Positions 50,068-59,911 of a DNA stretch of 64,000 bases are shown here, piece by piece (within the stretch, counting starts at the first letter, position 1; each line of letters starts with the position of its first letter). The stretch lies in contig JBCAXA010000001.1 of the NCBI GenBank assembly GCA_038534295.1, forward strand, positions 1,798,001 to 1,862,000, written 5' to 3'. A program made the translations under genes and the position numbers. This stretch comes from JBCAXA01 sp038534295. GTDB lineage: Bacteria; Pseudomonadota; Gammaproteobacteria; Steroidobacterales; Woeseiaceae. A model generated the notes under the pieces. That model ran no database searches, was not told the DNA's origin, and saw only the letters and a program-made list of their open reading frames with translations.

Positions 50068-50538
50068 TTAAGCGACGCGTCGCGCGCGAGCTGCAAAGCA
50101 GCCGGGTTTCGCATTGTGTATGTCGACGAAGGCGACCCGAGGGTCGTCAATCATTGCGGCGAGCGGTGTGTCAACCTCGCGACCGTGCACGACGTCAGCG
50201 GCCAGCAGATAACCATTTTCGTCAAACGCACGTAAGGACAGCAAGCGCAAACGCAACGCCGGCGGAATCTCGTCGGGCAGTGGCGTTGCCGTTTCTGCCT
50301 GTTCGCGCACAAAGATCGCATGGCTCGCTCGATACGGCGAGGCGACGTCCAAATGGGTGTGGTTCAGCAGCAGAACAGTCTCTCCCACGGAAGCGTCGAC
50401 CAGACTGACACGACACGGATAGCCGGGCGCACAGTCAACAGTCCGGCGCGCAATATGGCGCTCTTGCAGAGCATCGTCTGACAGCGCAAAAAGGGCTGCG
50501 AAAGACTCTGCCGGCAGGGCTTCTATCTGAAAACTCAT
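50068..50538 (-). CDS. DUF1203 domain protein
   Basis: A 156-residue cytosolic protein: FQIEALPAESFAALFALSDDALQERHI..., CAPGYPCRVSLVDASVGETVLLLNHTHLDVASPYRASHAIFVRE, and FVDIHNAKPGCFAARARR are the DUF1203 blocks. CGGAGA precedes the ATG. Function unknown. It sits divergent from the symporter gene. Confidence 0.88.
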   Translation of the reverse strand: MSFQIEALPAESFAALFALSDDALQERHIARRTVDCAPGYPCRVSLVDASVGETVLLLNHTHLDVASPYRASHAIFVREQAETATPLPDEIPPALRLRLLSLRAFDENGYLLAADVVHGREVDTPLAAMIDDPRVAFVDIHNAKPGCFAARARRVA

Positions 50539-50675
50539 AGCGTATCTCCGGTAGCAGGACGCCCATTTTTGCGGTGCGGCACGGGGCCGGCCACCCGATT
50601 TCTGCGCCGGCAGTGCTTGTTAACCGGCGCGAATTGCGGGCAAACTGCGAGCCCGGCTGGCAGGGGGAGCAACGG

Positions 50676-52403
50676 GTGACCAGCGACAATCTCGCGATGA
50701 CCATCGCGAGCTGCGTGTTTTTCATGGCAATTGTTGCCTGGGTCTCGTACCTGAAAACACGCGGTGAGGTAAACACGCGCGACGGCTATTTTCTCGCCGG
50801 TCGTGGCCTGACCGGTGTGTTCATCGCCGGTTCTATGCTGCTGACGAATCTGTCGGCCGAACAGCTCATCGGTCTCAACGGTTCGGCGTACGGTGCCAAT
50901 TTGTCCAGCATGGCCTGGGAGGTGACCGCAGCATTCGCAACGATCTGCATGGCGCTCATTTTTTTGCCGCGCTATCTCGCTGGCGCCTTCACGACGTTGC
51001 CGCAGTTCCTGCACGATCGTTTCGACGATGACGTGCGTCGGTTGACGGTCGTGCTGTTCATGCTGGGCTACGGCTTGGTCACCATTCCATCGGTGCTGTA
51101 CTCGGGTTCGATCGCCGTGCTGCGGCTGTTCGACGTTCCCGGGTTACTGAACGTCGACTACTCGACGGGCCTCGTGATCACGATTGTTGCGGTTGGCTGC
51201 ATCGGTGCTGTTTACGCCATTTTCGGCGGTCTCAAGGCGGTCGCGGTGTCAGACACCCTGAATGGCGTTGGGCTGTTGATCATTGGTGTTTTGGTGCCGG
51301 TACTCGGGCTCGCTGCGCTCGGCGACGGCAGTATCTCGGCTGGCCTTGTCAAAATCACGACGACCGAAACACAAAAGCTCAACGCCATCGGGTCACCGTC
51401 CGATCCAACGCCGTTCGGCACGATATTCACCGGCATGTTGTTTGCCAATCTTTTCTATTGGTGCACCAATCAGTACGTGATCCAACGCACCCTCGGCGCG
51501 AGTTCGCTGGCGGAGGGCCAAAAAGGCGTGCTGTTGTCAGGTTTTTTCAAAGTCATGGTGCCATTCATGATGATGATCCCCGGCGTCATTGCGTTTCATA
51601 TGTACGGGCCGGGTCTCGCGTCGATCGATCTTGCTTATCCGCAGTTGATTCGCGATGTCTTGCCGGTAGCGATGGCCGGGTTTTTTCTCGCTGTACTGCT
51701 TGGCGCCGTATTCAGCTCGTTCAACTCGCTGCTGAACAGCGCGGCAACGTTGTTTTGTCTGGATATCTACGCGCCGATGCGCCGCCGCGAGGTCAGCGAT
51801 GCGGAAATGGTGCGCGTCGCGAAAATCGCGAGCATCGTGATCGCGCTGTTCTCATTTGCCGTTGCACCGCTGTTGCAATATGCGCCGGAGGGCTTGTGGC
51901 AAATCATTCGAATCTTTACCGGCTTCTACAACATTCCGGTGGTCGCGATTGTTTTGGTCGGCCTGTTTACGCGCCGCGTGCCGGCCATCGGTGCCAAGAT
52001 CGTCATCGTCTTTCACGTCATCGCCTACGGCGTGATCAAATTTGGCATCAGCGACATCGAGGTATTGCGCCCGCTTGCAGAGCTGCATTTCCTGCATTTG
52101 TACGCAGTTCTGTTCGTAATCGAAGTCGGCATCATGCTGGCGTATGGCGCCGCCCGACCGAGCGAAAAAGACTGGCAATACAGTTCGGGCAGTGCCGTCG
52201 ATATGACGCCCTGGCGTTTCGCTATACCGGTTGCCATCACGTTGCTGTCGCTCGTGGTGGCGTTGTATTTGGTGTTCTCGCCAATTGGCCTGGTCGGGGG
52301 AATCAGCGATGCGTTCTTGCCGGCGGTCTTGGTCCTTGTCGCCATAAACGTTGTTTGTTGGTGGCAGCACCGGCGGCTGCGATTGCCTGAACTGTACCGC
52401 TGA
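50676..52403 (+). CDS. Sodium:solute symporter (SSS/SLC5 family)
   Basis: A 575-residue inner-membrane symporter with ~14 helices. The GTG start at 50676 has GGGGGAG seven bases upstream. SSS signatures: YFLAGRGLTGVFIAGSMLLTNLSAEQLIGLNGSAY (TM1/2), the sodium-site region in TM8, and GGLKAVAVSD. It resembles SGLT-like sugar symporters (vSGLT group) and lies just upstream of the TonB receptor of the putative sugar island, so a sugar or sugar-acid is the likely substrate. Confidence 0.9.
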   Translation: MTSDNLAMTIASCVFFMAIVAWVSYLKTRGEVNTRDGYFLAGRGLTGVFIAGSMLLTNLSAEQLIGLNGSAYGANLSSMAWEVTAAFATICMALIFLPRYLAGAFTTLPQFLHDRFDDDVRRLTVVLFMLGYGLVTIPSVLYSGSIAVLRLFDVPGLLNVDYSTGLVITIVAVGCIGAVYAIFGGLKAVAVSDTLNGVGLLIIGVLVPVLGLAALGDGSISAGLVKITTTETQKLNAIGSPSDPTPFGTIFTGMLFANLFYWCTNQYVIQRTLGASSLAEGQKGVLLSGFFKVMVPFMMMIPGVIAFHMYGPGLASIDLAYPQLIRDVLPVAMAGFFLAVLLGAVFSSFNSLLNSAATLFCLDIYAPMRRREVSDAEMVRVAKIASIVIALFSFAVAPLLQYAPEGLWQIIRIFTGFYNIPVVAIVLVGLFTRRVPAIGAKIVIVFHVIAYGVIKFGISDIEVLRPLAELHFLHLYAVLFVIEVGIMLAYGAARPSEKDWQYSSGSAVDMTPWRFAIPVAITLLSLVVALYLVFSPIGLVGGISDAFLPAVLVLVAINVVCWWQHRRLRLPELYR

Positions 52404-52431
52404 CGGTAACGACTTTTGGCGCACCGCAAAA

Positions 52432-52451
52432 AAATACAAACGTTTGCATTG
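52432..52451. promoter_or_regulatory. LacI-type operator upstream of the TonB receptor
   Basis: AAATACAAACGTTTGCATTG matches the perfect palindrome at 56021-56040 in 18 of 20 positions. It lies 98 bp before the receptor ATG. A LacI regulator gene between the two sites makes it the likely ligand-responsive repressor. Confidence 0.75.
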
Positions 52452-52548
52452 TAGGAGCCGCACAGGTACAACGTCCGTGGGATACCTGGGGCATGCGCTC
52501 GTTGGGATTCGGGCGCTGCCGCACCGACGTCAACAAGAGGAGCATCTC

Positions 52549-54885
52549 ATGCGTCACAGTAGGGGGAGTACGCTGGCGCTGGCTGTAGTCTGCAGCCTGC
52601 CGGTGAGCTTTAGCGCGCCCGCGCTAGCTCAATCCGCACTCGAAGAAATCGTCGTGACCGCGCAAAAGCGTGAAGAAAACATCGGCGACGTACCGGTTGC
52701 GATTTCTGTACTCGGTCGCGATCTGATCGAGTCAACGTTTTCCGACAACATAGAAGACCTGCAAGCGCTGGTGCCGTCGGTTAGTTTTCGGACTGGTAAT
52801 ACGACACGTAACAGCGCACTGACGGTCCGCGGGATCGGCACGATCTCGTTCTCGGTTGCCGCTGAGCCGTCCGTGTCGACGGTCGTGGACGGTGTCGTAC
52901 TGGGCCGCTCGGGTCAGGCTTTCGGCGATCTTTACGACCTCGAGCGCGTTGAAGTGCTACGCGGTCCGCAGGGCACACTGTTTGGCAAGAACGCCTCCGC
53001 CGGCGTGGTCAACATCACGACTCGTCGGCCGAGCGATGAGTTCGAGGGCTATCTGTCGACGTCGTTCTTCGAAGACGATGAGTACGTCCTCAAAGGCCGT
53101 GTCTCAGGACCGCTAACCGACAACCTGCGCGGCAGCGTCACGTTGCTGGAAAGTGAGTTCGACGGCTTCGTCACTAACGTTTTCAACAATCAGCAGGTGC
53201 AGGGTTACGACAAGTCGGCAATCCGCGTGATGCTCGATTACGACGTCAGCGAAGAAACCAGCGTGTTGTTCATTTTCGAAGACTACGAAGCGGACAACGA
53301 CTGCTGTGCCGACATGGAGCTGCGGCCAAGCGGCCGTAATCCGGCCTCGGAAGCTGCGCCGCAAGGCACCGGGCTCGATCTCGACAATCGTCTAATCGAC
53401 CATGACTTCGAGACGCGGACGCTGGATTCGACGACAGCTATGTCGCTGCAGGTCGAAACGGCCATCGGCGAGCACACGCTGACGTCGATCACCGCGCAGC
53501 GCACCTGGGACAACACTGAGTTCCGCGAAGGCGACTTTACGTCGATTGCCGGCGACAGCAATCTGCCGGTCTTTGGCGTACCGTTCCAGCTGCACGATAT
53601 CGGCCCACAGGAGTGGCGCCAGTTCTCGCAAGAGGTGCGCTTAGCGTCACCGGTTGGCGAGACCTTCGAATACCAGGTCGGGTTTTTCTACTGGAACATC
53701 GAAGCGTCGCGTAACTTCACGCGCTTTGCGAGCTGTCAGAATAACAACGGTCAGCTCGACGCCGCGATTGCCAATCACCTGCAGTTCACGTTAGGCCAAC
53801 CCAACGATCCGGCCGACGTCGCTGCGTTCATCGCCGCGAACAACATCACCTGTAATGCCAACGACATTGTCGATGCGACGGCGTTCTTCGATTCAGACTT
53901 CGAGAACTACGCGGTGTTTGGTCAAGGCACGTGGAACATCAACGACCAATGGCGCTTGCTGGCCGGTTTGCGCTACACGCGCGATGAAGTCAGCTTCAAC
54001 CACAACCGGCGCAACAACGACGAGTTCGGTCGTCGCGGCGTTGGCGTCCGGCCGCGATTCTCCGACGGCAACAACCAGTTCGATACGAACTTCAGCGGCG
54101 AGACCGACGAGACGGACGTGTCCGGCAAAATTGGATTGCAGTGGGACATCGGCTACGGCGGCATGCTGTACGGCACGTATGCACAGGGCTACAAGGGCCC
54201 GGCGTTCAATGTGTTCTTCAACATGGACCCGGATGACATCCAACCGATTGATGCCGAGGAATCGGACGCTATCGAGCTCGGCTACAAGCTGACTGCCGAT
54301 TGGGGGATTCTCAGCCTCGCGATTTACCAGACCGATATCGAAAACTTCCAGGCGAACGACTTCGATACCTCGGACGGCACAACCGTTACGGGCTTCACGA
54401 ACGGCGGCGACGTCACGACTGAAGGGATCGAGGGTGACTTCATCTGGCAGGTCTCGGATCAGTTCCTGTTGAGCGGCGGGTTCGCGTTCTCGAACGCCGA
54501 AACCGATACGTCTGACAGTTTCGATCTGCCGTTCGCGCCCGATACCAAGTACTCGCTGGCTGGCCAGTACGACATCCCGCTGGCCAATGGCGGTACGGTC
54601 GAGTTCTTCGGCAGCTACGTTTACACGGATGAATCGTTGTCCGGGAACATCGGTCAAACCGAAGCCACAAATCCCGAAGTGGTTTTGCCGGACTACGGCA
54701 TCCTGAATGCCAGTGTTGGCTATCACTCGCCGGATGATGTTTTCAGTATCACGCTGATTGGTAAGAACCTGACGGACGAGCAGTACGTCACGACCTACTC
54801 GGGTGACGGTTTCCGCTATCAGGTACCGCGTGATGCCGATCGCTATTTCGGCCTGAACGTACGCCTGAACTTCGGCGCTTACTGA
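52549..54885 (+). CDS. TonB-dependent receptor (carbohydrate-type)
   Basis: A 778-residue outer-membrane receptor: ATG at 52549 with AGGAG, signal peptide ending PALAQ, plug with EIVVTAQKREENIGDVPVAISVLGRDLIESTFSDNIEDLQALVPSVSFRTGN and GTLFGKNASAGVVNITTRRPSDEFEGY, and a long barrel ending NVRLNFGAY. The 'EIVVTAQKREE-x-x-DVPVAIS' form is typical of the FyuA/sugar-oligomer class of Xanthomonas- and Caulobacter-type receptors. Preceded by a LacI-type operator, so substrate-induced. Confidence 0.9.
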   Translation: MRHSRGSTLALAVVCSLPVSFSAPALAQSALEEIVVTAQKREENIGDVPVAISVLGRDLIESTFSDNIEDLQALVPSVSFRTGNTTRNSALTVRGIGTISFSVAAEPSVSTVVDGVVLGRSGQAFGDLYDLERVEVLRGPQGTLFGKNASAGVVNITTRRPSDEFEGYLSTSFFEDDEYVLKGRVSGPLTDNLRGSVTLLESEFDGFVTNVFNNQQVQGYDKSAIRVMLDYDVSEETSVLFIFEDYEADNDCCADMELRPSGRNPASEAAPQGTGLDLDNRLIDHDFETRTLDSTTAMSLQVETAIGEHTLTSITAQRTWDNTEFREGDFTSIAGDSNLPVFGVPFQLHDIGPQEWRQFSQEVRLASPVGETFEYQVGFFYWNIEASRNFTRFASCQNNNGQLDAAIANHLQFTLGQPNDPADVAAFIAANNITCNANDIVDATAFFDSDFENYAVFGQGTWNINDQWRLLAGLRYTRDEVSFNHNRRNNDEFGRRGVGVRPRFSDGNNQFDTNFSGETDETDVSGKIGLQWDIGYGGMLYGTYAQGYKGPAFNVFFNMDPDDIQPIDAEESDAIELGYKLTADWGILSLAIYQTDIENFQANDFDTSDGTTVTGFTNGGDVTTEGIEGDFIWQVSDQFLLSGGFAFSNAETDTSDSFDLPFAPDTKYSLAGQYDIPLANGGTVEFFGSYVYTDESLSGNIGQTEATNPEVVLPDYGILNASVGYHSPDDVFSITLIGKNLTDEQYVTTYSGDGFRYQVPRDADRYFGLNVRLNFGAY

Positions 54886-54932
54886 GATTAAGCGAGGCGG
54901 CCGTCGCGATTGGCGGCGGCCGCTCTTGCTGC

Positions 54933-55949
54933 TTATTTACGCCGAACCGGGCCAGTCGACGCCCGCACGACCAGGGCAGGCGCCGGAATCTCGGGCTGGC
55001 GTGTCACTTGACCTTCGCGCAAGCGATACAGGTACCGGACGCTTTGCTGACCGAGCTCGTACATCGGCCAATGCACCGTTGTCAGCGCCGGCTCGTAACA
55101 GGCCGCCAGCGCGATGTCGTCGTGACCGGCGATCGACATGTCGTCGGGCACGCGAATACCGCGATTACGCAACGCCCGGATCAGCCCCATGGCGCAAACA
55201 TCGTTCCAGGCGAAAACGGCCGTCGGCCGTGGCACAACGGCCAGTATTCGCTCAGCGATGGCGGTCGTGCTGTCGAGATGGCCGTCGAAGCGAAACACGT
55301 AGTCGGGATTGACGTCGATCCCAGCATCGCGCAGCGCCTGTTCGTAGGCGTGTTTCTTGGGCTCGCGGAGTGGCCCGCTGGGACCGGTGATAAACGCGAT
55401 ACTGCGATGACCGTGGTCCAGCAGATGGGTCATAACGGCAAGGCTGCCGGCGTGCGTGTCACACGTAACGAAGTGCTCGGTATCGGCGCGATTGACGTGC
55501 ACCAACGGAATGCTGGAGCCCAGCGACGCGTAATACGCAGCCGGGCACCGCGCCATTGGCACCAACAGACCATCGACTTTCAGCTCGAGAAAAAACTGGA
55601 TGGCGTCGCGTTCGATTGCCTCATCGCCTTCGGTGTTGCGAATCAACACCTGCAGCCGGTGTTTCGCCGATTCGTCTTCAACGCCGCGCGCCAGATCGGC
55701 AAAAAACGGGTTGGTCATGTCAGGGATGGCGACCCCGAGCAAATGGCTGCGCTGCGTAACCAGCGTGCGCGCCGCCATGTTCGGTACATAACCCATGCGC
55801 TTGGCGAGCTCGGCAATACGCTGACGCGTCGCCGGTTTGACCCGCTCGCTACCCTGCAAGGCGCGCGTCACGGTGGAAGGGTCAACCGCCGCTTCGAGGG
55901 CAATGTCCTTGATCGTGACCCGTCGCGCGGGCCAGGGGGATTTCGCCAT
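54933..55949 (-). CDS. LacI family transcriptional regulator
   Basis: A 338-residue repressor: N-terminal HTH (VTIKDIALEAAVDPSTVTRALQGSERVKPATRQRIAELAKRMGYVPN, with hinge helix) and a periplasmic-binding-protein-type sugar domain. It is transcribed away from the Gfo/Idh gene; the perfect palindrome (56021-56040) lies between them, and a two-mismatch copy (52432-52451) precedes the TonB receptor. It is expected to repress both units until a sugar-derived effector binds. Confidence 0.93.
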   Translation of the reverse strand: MAKSPWPARRVTIKDIALEAAVDPSTVTRALQGSERVKPATRQRIAELAKRMGYVPNMAARTLVTQRSHLLGVAIPDMTNPFFADLARGVEDESAKHRLQVLIRNTEGDEAIERDAIQFFLELKVDGLLVPMARCPAAYYASLGSSIPLVHVNRADTEHFVTCDTHAGSLAVMTHLLDHGHRSIAFITGPSGPLREPKKHAYEQALRDAGIDVNPDYVFRFDGHLDSTTAIAERILAVVPRPTAVFAWNDVCAMGLIRALRNRGIRVPDDMSIAGHDDIALAACYEPALTTVHWPMYELGQQSVRYLYRLREGQVTRQPEIPAPALVVRASTGPVRRK

Positions 55950-56020
55950 CTAGCGATAGTAGGCTGCGGCGGCCGCGCTGGCCAGCCGGCCATTTGTAGG
56001 CCGAAAAGCGCATTTTCACG

Positions 56021-56040
56021 AAATACAAACGTTTGTATTT
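56021..56040. promoter_or_regulatory. LacI operator (perfect palindrome)
   Basis: AAATACAAACGTTTGTATTT is a perfect 20-bp palindrome between the divergent lacI-type gene and the Gfo/Idh operon, centred on the CG typical of LacI-family sites. Confidence 0.85.
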
Positions 56041-56122
56041 CTTTCGATTGGCGATTAGCATCAAACCACGTAGGGCGGACGAGCGTAGCCAGAACGCACC
56101 GCCGTCAGGGGAGACGACGGAC

Positions 56123-57352
56123 ATGAACGGTCCGCACAAACCAAGATTGCGCTTTTTCGAATCGTCGCCGGCGCAGCAGCATATCGCCGAGCACGACCGC
56201 TATCTGTTTGCGCCTGGCCCGCAAACGCATCGCGTGAACGTCATCGGTATCGGCACGATCGGTCAGGAACACATACGCGTTGCCGAGTTACTTGGCCGCT
56301 TCGCGGTTCACGGCGTCTACGACAGCCAGGGCCTCAGCGTCGACAATCTGCTCGCGCATATGCCGGCCAAACAACGCGGCGAGTTGGTGCGCTACGCGTC
56401 GTTGGAGGACGCATGCCTCGACCCCGATGTCGACGGACTGATGATCTGCACGCCGAATTACACACACTACGACCTCTTGAAGACGGCGGTGCGATCCGAG
56501 AAACCGATCTTTCTCGAGAAGCCAATGGCAACCACGGTCGAAGACGCTGCAGCGATCCTCGCGCTGAGCAACGACTATCCGGCCTTCATCCAGATCGGAT
56601 TGCAATACCGCTACAAGGCTCCGTACGTCGAAGCCCGCCACGAAATCTTAGAGCGGCGCAGCATTGGTGACGTGGCGATGTTGTCGATGTCCGAATACCG
56701 ACCGCCGTTCATGGACAAGGTCGGCCAATGGAACAAGTTCGCCGAGTTTAGCGGCGGCACGCTGGTCGAAAAGTGCTGCCACTACTTTGATCTACTGAAT
56801 CTATTTGCCGGTTCAAGACCAGCGCGAGTTTTCGCCAGCACCGGTCAGGCGCAGATGTTTACCGAATTCGAGTATGACGGTAAGCGCTCAGACATCGACG
56901 ATCATGCGTTCGTCATCATCGACTATCGCAACGGCATCCGTGCCGCGTTCGCATTGAACATGTTCTCGCCGCAGTTTCACGAAGAGCTGATTGTGAGCGG
57001 CAGCGATGGTCGGCTGATTGCGACCGAGCGATTCGATTTCTTCCGCAATAAGACCGCAACCGCGACCGTGCGGATTGAGCGCGGTGAAACAGGGGCTACG
57101 CGCGATGTCGACGTCTCGTATCCAGATGACATCGAAACCAGCGGCCACCATGGCGCCACGTTTTTCGAGCAGCTGGCGTTTGCCGAGCAACTCGCCGGCC
57201 GCGACACCGATTGCGCGACGCCGGAAGAGGGCTTCTGGTCGATCGTAGCGGCCGCCGCCGCACAGCAATCAGCCGCCGAACGGCAACCGATACACGTTGA
57301 TGAATTCCTGGACGAGCGCGGCCTCAGCGCGTTGAGTGGAGCAGAAAGTTGA
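56123..57352 (+). CDS. Gfo/Idh/MocA-family oxidoreductase
   Basis: A 409-residue NAD(P)-dependent dehydrogenase. The Rossmann motif is GIGTIGQEH (near residue 40); EKPMATTVEDAAAIL is the Gfo/Idh signature with its catalytic Lys, followed by QYRYKAPYVEAR and GGTLVEKCCHYFDLLNLF (catalytic His/Asp region). ATG at 56123 has GGGGAG upstream. It oxidises a sugar, inositol or similar cyclic alcohol; the exact substrate is unknown. First gene of the LacI-controlled operon. Confidence 0.88.
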   Translation: MNGPHKPRLRFFESSPAQQHIAEHDRYLFAPGPQTHRVNVIGIGTIGQEHIRVAELLGRFAVHGVYDSQGLSVDNLLAHMPAKQRGELVRYASLEDACLDPDVDGLMICTPNYTHYDLLKTAVRSEKPIFLEKPMATTVEDAAAILALSNDYPAFIQIGLQYRYKAPYVEARHEILERRSIGDVAMLSMSEYRPPFMDKVGQWNKFAEFSGGTLVEKCCHYFDLLNLFAGSRPARVFASTGQAQMFTEFEYDGKRSDIDDHAFVIIDYRNGIRAAFALNMFSPQFHEELIVSGSDGRLIATERFDFFRNKTATATVRIERGETGATRDVDVSYPDDIETSGHHGATFFEQLAFAEQLAGRDTDCATPEEGFWSIVAAAAAQQSAAERQPIHVDEFLDERGLSALSGAES

Positions 57353-58329
57353 CAGCAACGACTTTGCGAGTGGGCAGTCACGCCATGCCGGCCGTCGGTT
57401 TTGGGTTGTGGAAAATCGACCGTAGCGATACCGCCGACATGGTGACGGCTGCGTTGACCGCCGGGTACCGACACTTGGATTCGGCCTGCGACTACGGCAA
57501 CGAAGTCGAAGCCGGCGACGGCATTCGTAAAGCCTTGCAAAACGGCGTGCTGTCGCGCGACGAGCTCTGGGTGACGTCAAAGCTGTGGAATACCTATCAC
57601 CGGCCCGAGCACGTCGAACCTGCATTGCGCCGAACGCTCGCCGATCTTGGGCTCGATTACCTCGATCTCTACCTAATTCATTTTCCAATTGCGCTGCGCT
57701 ACGTGCCGATCGAAGAGCGCTATCCGCCGGAGTGGTTCTTTGATCCCGATGCGCCGTCGCCGCGCATGGAGCCGGATCGCGTTCCGTTGCACGAGACTTG
57801 GGCAGCTATGGAAGCCTTGGTCGAAAAAGGTCTGGTTCGCGAGATTGGCGTCTGCAATTACTCGAGTGCGCTGATTCACGACTTGATGAGCTACGCCACG
57901 GTCCAGCCGGCGATGTTGCAAATTGAGGCACACCCATACCTCACGCAGGAGCCTGTCCTGCGAATCGCCCAAGACTACGGCATTGCCGTGACGGCATTTT
58001 CGCCGTTGGGCGCACTGTCGTACGTTTCCCTGGGGATGGCGGGTGCCGGCGACTCCGTGCTGGAAACCGCGCCAGTGCGCGCCGCGGCAGCCGACCACGG
58101 CAAAAGCCCGGCACAGGTCGTGCTGCGTTGGGGCGTGCAGCGAGGCACGTCCGTTATCCCGAAAACATCCCGCATTGAGCGCTTGGCCGAGAACATCGAT
58201 ATTTTCGACTTTGAACTCACCGACGCGCAGATGCAGGCCATATCCGCACTGAACGCCAATCGTCGCTTCAACGACACCCGAGTGTTTACCGAACAGGCGT
58301 TCAATCGCTATTACCCCATCTACGATTGA
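57349..58329 (+). CDS. Aldo/keto reductase
   Basis: A 326-residue TIM-barrel NADPH oxidoreductase (AKR superfamily). TTG start overlapping the preceding stop (TTGA), GGAG upstream. The catalytic tetrad is visible: D in RHLDSACDYGNE (D-Y motif), K in VTSKLW (LWxx), Y in CDYGNE, H in LYLIHFP. The C-terminal cofactor motif is VIPKTSRIERLAENIDIF. Likely reduces a ketose or aldose intermediate of the pathway. Confidence 0.92.
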   Translation: MTATTLRVGSHAMPAVGFGLWKIDRSDTADMVTAALTAGYRHLDSACDYGNEVEAGDGIRKALQNGVLSRDELWVTSKLWNTYHRPEHVEPALRRTLADLGLDYLDLYLIHFPIALRYVPIEERYPPEWFFDPDAPSPRMEPDRVPLHETWAAMEALVEKGLVREIGVCNYSSALIHDLMSYATVQPAMLQIEAHPYLTQEPVLRIAQDYGIAVTAFSPLGALSYVSLGMAGAGDSVLETAPVRAAAADHGKSPAQVVLRWGVQRGTSVIPKTSRIERLAENIDIFDFELTDAQMQAISALNANRRFNDTRVFTEQAFNRYYPIYD

Positions 58330-58338
58330 GAGGCGATC

Positions 58339-59310
58339 ATGACTGCGTCCCTGCAAACCGTTGCCGTTACCGATCAGCAGCAAGAGCCGAGTGTGTTCCC
58401 GCTCGTTTATCAGGCGACCGATACCGACGTCGATGCCTTTGTAAACTGGATCTCGGACAATCATCAGCGCGTGCTCGATGAGTCAGCGGAACACGGCGCG
58501 ATCCTTTTCCGCGGCGTGCCGATCACAACCGATCAAGACTTTGATCGCGTGGTACGTGCTTTCGGCATCGACAATTTCACCTACCGTGAATCGCTGTCGA
58601 ATGCCGTACGAATCAATCGGACCGACCGCGTTTTTACCGCCAACGAAGCGCCGCCCGATGTCTCGATTTATCTGCACCACGAAATGGCGCAGACGCCAAT
58701 CTTCCCGGGCAAGCTGTTCTTCTTCTGCGAAAAGGCGGCCGAGGAGTTGGGGGCTACGCCGCTTTGTCGCTCGGACAAGCTCTACGATGCGCTCGTTCGC
58801 GAGACACCGGGTTTCCTCGCCGACTGTGAACGGCTCGGCGTGCGCTACTCCAACACGATGCCGGCCGAGGATGACGCTGCGTCGGGACAGGGCCGCAGCT
58901 GGCGTTCGACGCTCAGCGTCGAGGACAAAGCGGCCGCCGAGGCAAAACTCAAAGACCTCGGTTACGACTGGGTGTGGGAGGCCGACGGCTCGTTGCGGGC
59001 GACGACGCCGGTGTTGCCGGCCGTGCGCACGTTGCCGAGCGGTCGCAAGGTGTTTTTCAATCAGCTGATCGCCGCTTACCGCGGCTGGCAGAACCCAGAC
59101 CGTGCGCTGTCTTTCGGCGATGGATCGCCGCTCCCGTCAACGGCTATGGACCGCGTTTGTACGCTGGCGGAGGAGCTCTGTTTCGACCTCGCTTGGCAAA
59201 CGGGCGACGTCGCCATCGTCGACAATTATGTGGTGATGCACGGCCGGCGGCCATTTCGCGGGACGCGGCGCGTGCTGGTTGCGCTCGGCGCCGTCGAGTC
59301 AGCCGCCTAG
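58339..59310 (+). CDS. TauD/TfdA-family Fe(II)/2-oxoglutarate dioxygenase
   Basis: A 323-residue non-haem iron oxygenase. The facial triad is H113-x-E115 (LHHEMA) and H301 (VMHGRRPFRGTRRVLVA), with the 2OG-binding Arg just after. The E in HxE, not D, and the overall pattern (SyrP/clavaminate-like: RGVPI, LHHEMAQTPIFPGKLFFFCE) place it in the SyrP/arginine beta-hydroxylase branch, not taurine dioxygenase. Third gene of the LacI-controlled operon, 9 bp after the aldo/keto reductase gene. Confidence 0.88.
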   Translation: MTASLQTVAVTDQQQEPSVFPLVYQATDTDVDAFVNWISDNHQRVLDESAEHGAILFRGVPITTDQDFDRVVRAFGIDNFTYRESLSNAVRINRTDRVFTANEAPPDVSIYLHHEMAQTPIFPGKLFFFCEKAAEELGATPLCRSDKLYDALVRETPGFLADCERLGVRYSNTMPAEDDAASGQGRSWRSTLSVEDKAAAEAKLKDLGYDWVWEADGSLRATTPVLPAVRTLPSGRKVFFNQLIAAYRGWQNPDRALSFGDGSPLPSTAMDRVCTLAEELCFDLAWQTGDVAIVDNYVVMHGRRPFRGTRRVLVALGAVESAA

Positions 59311-59347
59311 CGGCGACCGGGCCGCAGCCCGGCCGCCGACAGACGCA

Positions 59348-59911
59348 TTAGTTTGCGTACATCCAGCGGAAATGAACGCCGATAATGTCGATGTCGTCGA
59401 TTGTTTCGAAGTTCAAACCGAACGCGGCCTGTGGCGTGAACTTGTAGCGGAGCTCGCCACTGAAGCCCGTTTCGGCGTCGTCGATATCGACGTAGTCGAG
59501 AAACAAATCCCATTCGATCTGTTCGGTGAACTCACCACGTCCGCCGATTGAAATGCCGTATCCGCTGTCATCCTCGTCAAAGCTGCCAGCGTCGAGTTCC
59601 AGATTCTGGAACGTCGCCTGGACGACGAACTGCGCCGGCTCGGAAACGTCCGTGTGATAGCCGAAACCTGCGCGGAATCGATTCAAATCGACGCCCTCTA
59701 GATCGGCTGTTGAATAGTCACCAATCAAAAAGAAGCTCTCGGTGACGCTAAACGAAAGACCGCCAAAAAAGCCGTCGCCGTCGACGTCGAACGGGCCAAC
59801 GTCGATTTCAGTTTCCTGGAAGCCCAATTCAAAATAGTTGTAGCTGACTTCTGCCTGCACACTGGCAGTCGCCATCATGGCGCCAAGCGCACAAAGTCCT
59901 GTACGAATCAC
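59348..59911 (-). CDS. Small outer-membrane beta-barrel protein
   Basis: A 187-residue exported porin-like protein. GTG start at 59911 with AGGAG six bases upstream; signal peptide ATASVQA|EVS. The rest alternates amphipathic strands with Asp/Glu-rich turns (YFELGFQETEIDVGPFDVDGDGFFGGLSFSV...VHFRWMYAN), typical of 8-10-stranded OmpA/OmpW-size barrels. Convergent with the dioxygenase gene; a CRP-type site lies upstream. Confidence 0.8.
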   Translation of the reverse strand: MIRTGLCALGAMMATASVQAEVSYNYFELGFQETEIDVGPFDVDGDGFFGGLSFSVTESFFLIGDYSTADLEGVDLNRFRAGFGYHTDVSEPAQFVVQATFQNLELDAGSFDEDDSGYGISIGGRGEFTEQIEWDLFLDYVDIDDAETGFSGELRYKFTPQAAFGLNFETIDDIDIIGVHFRWMYAN

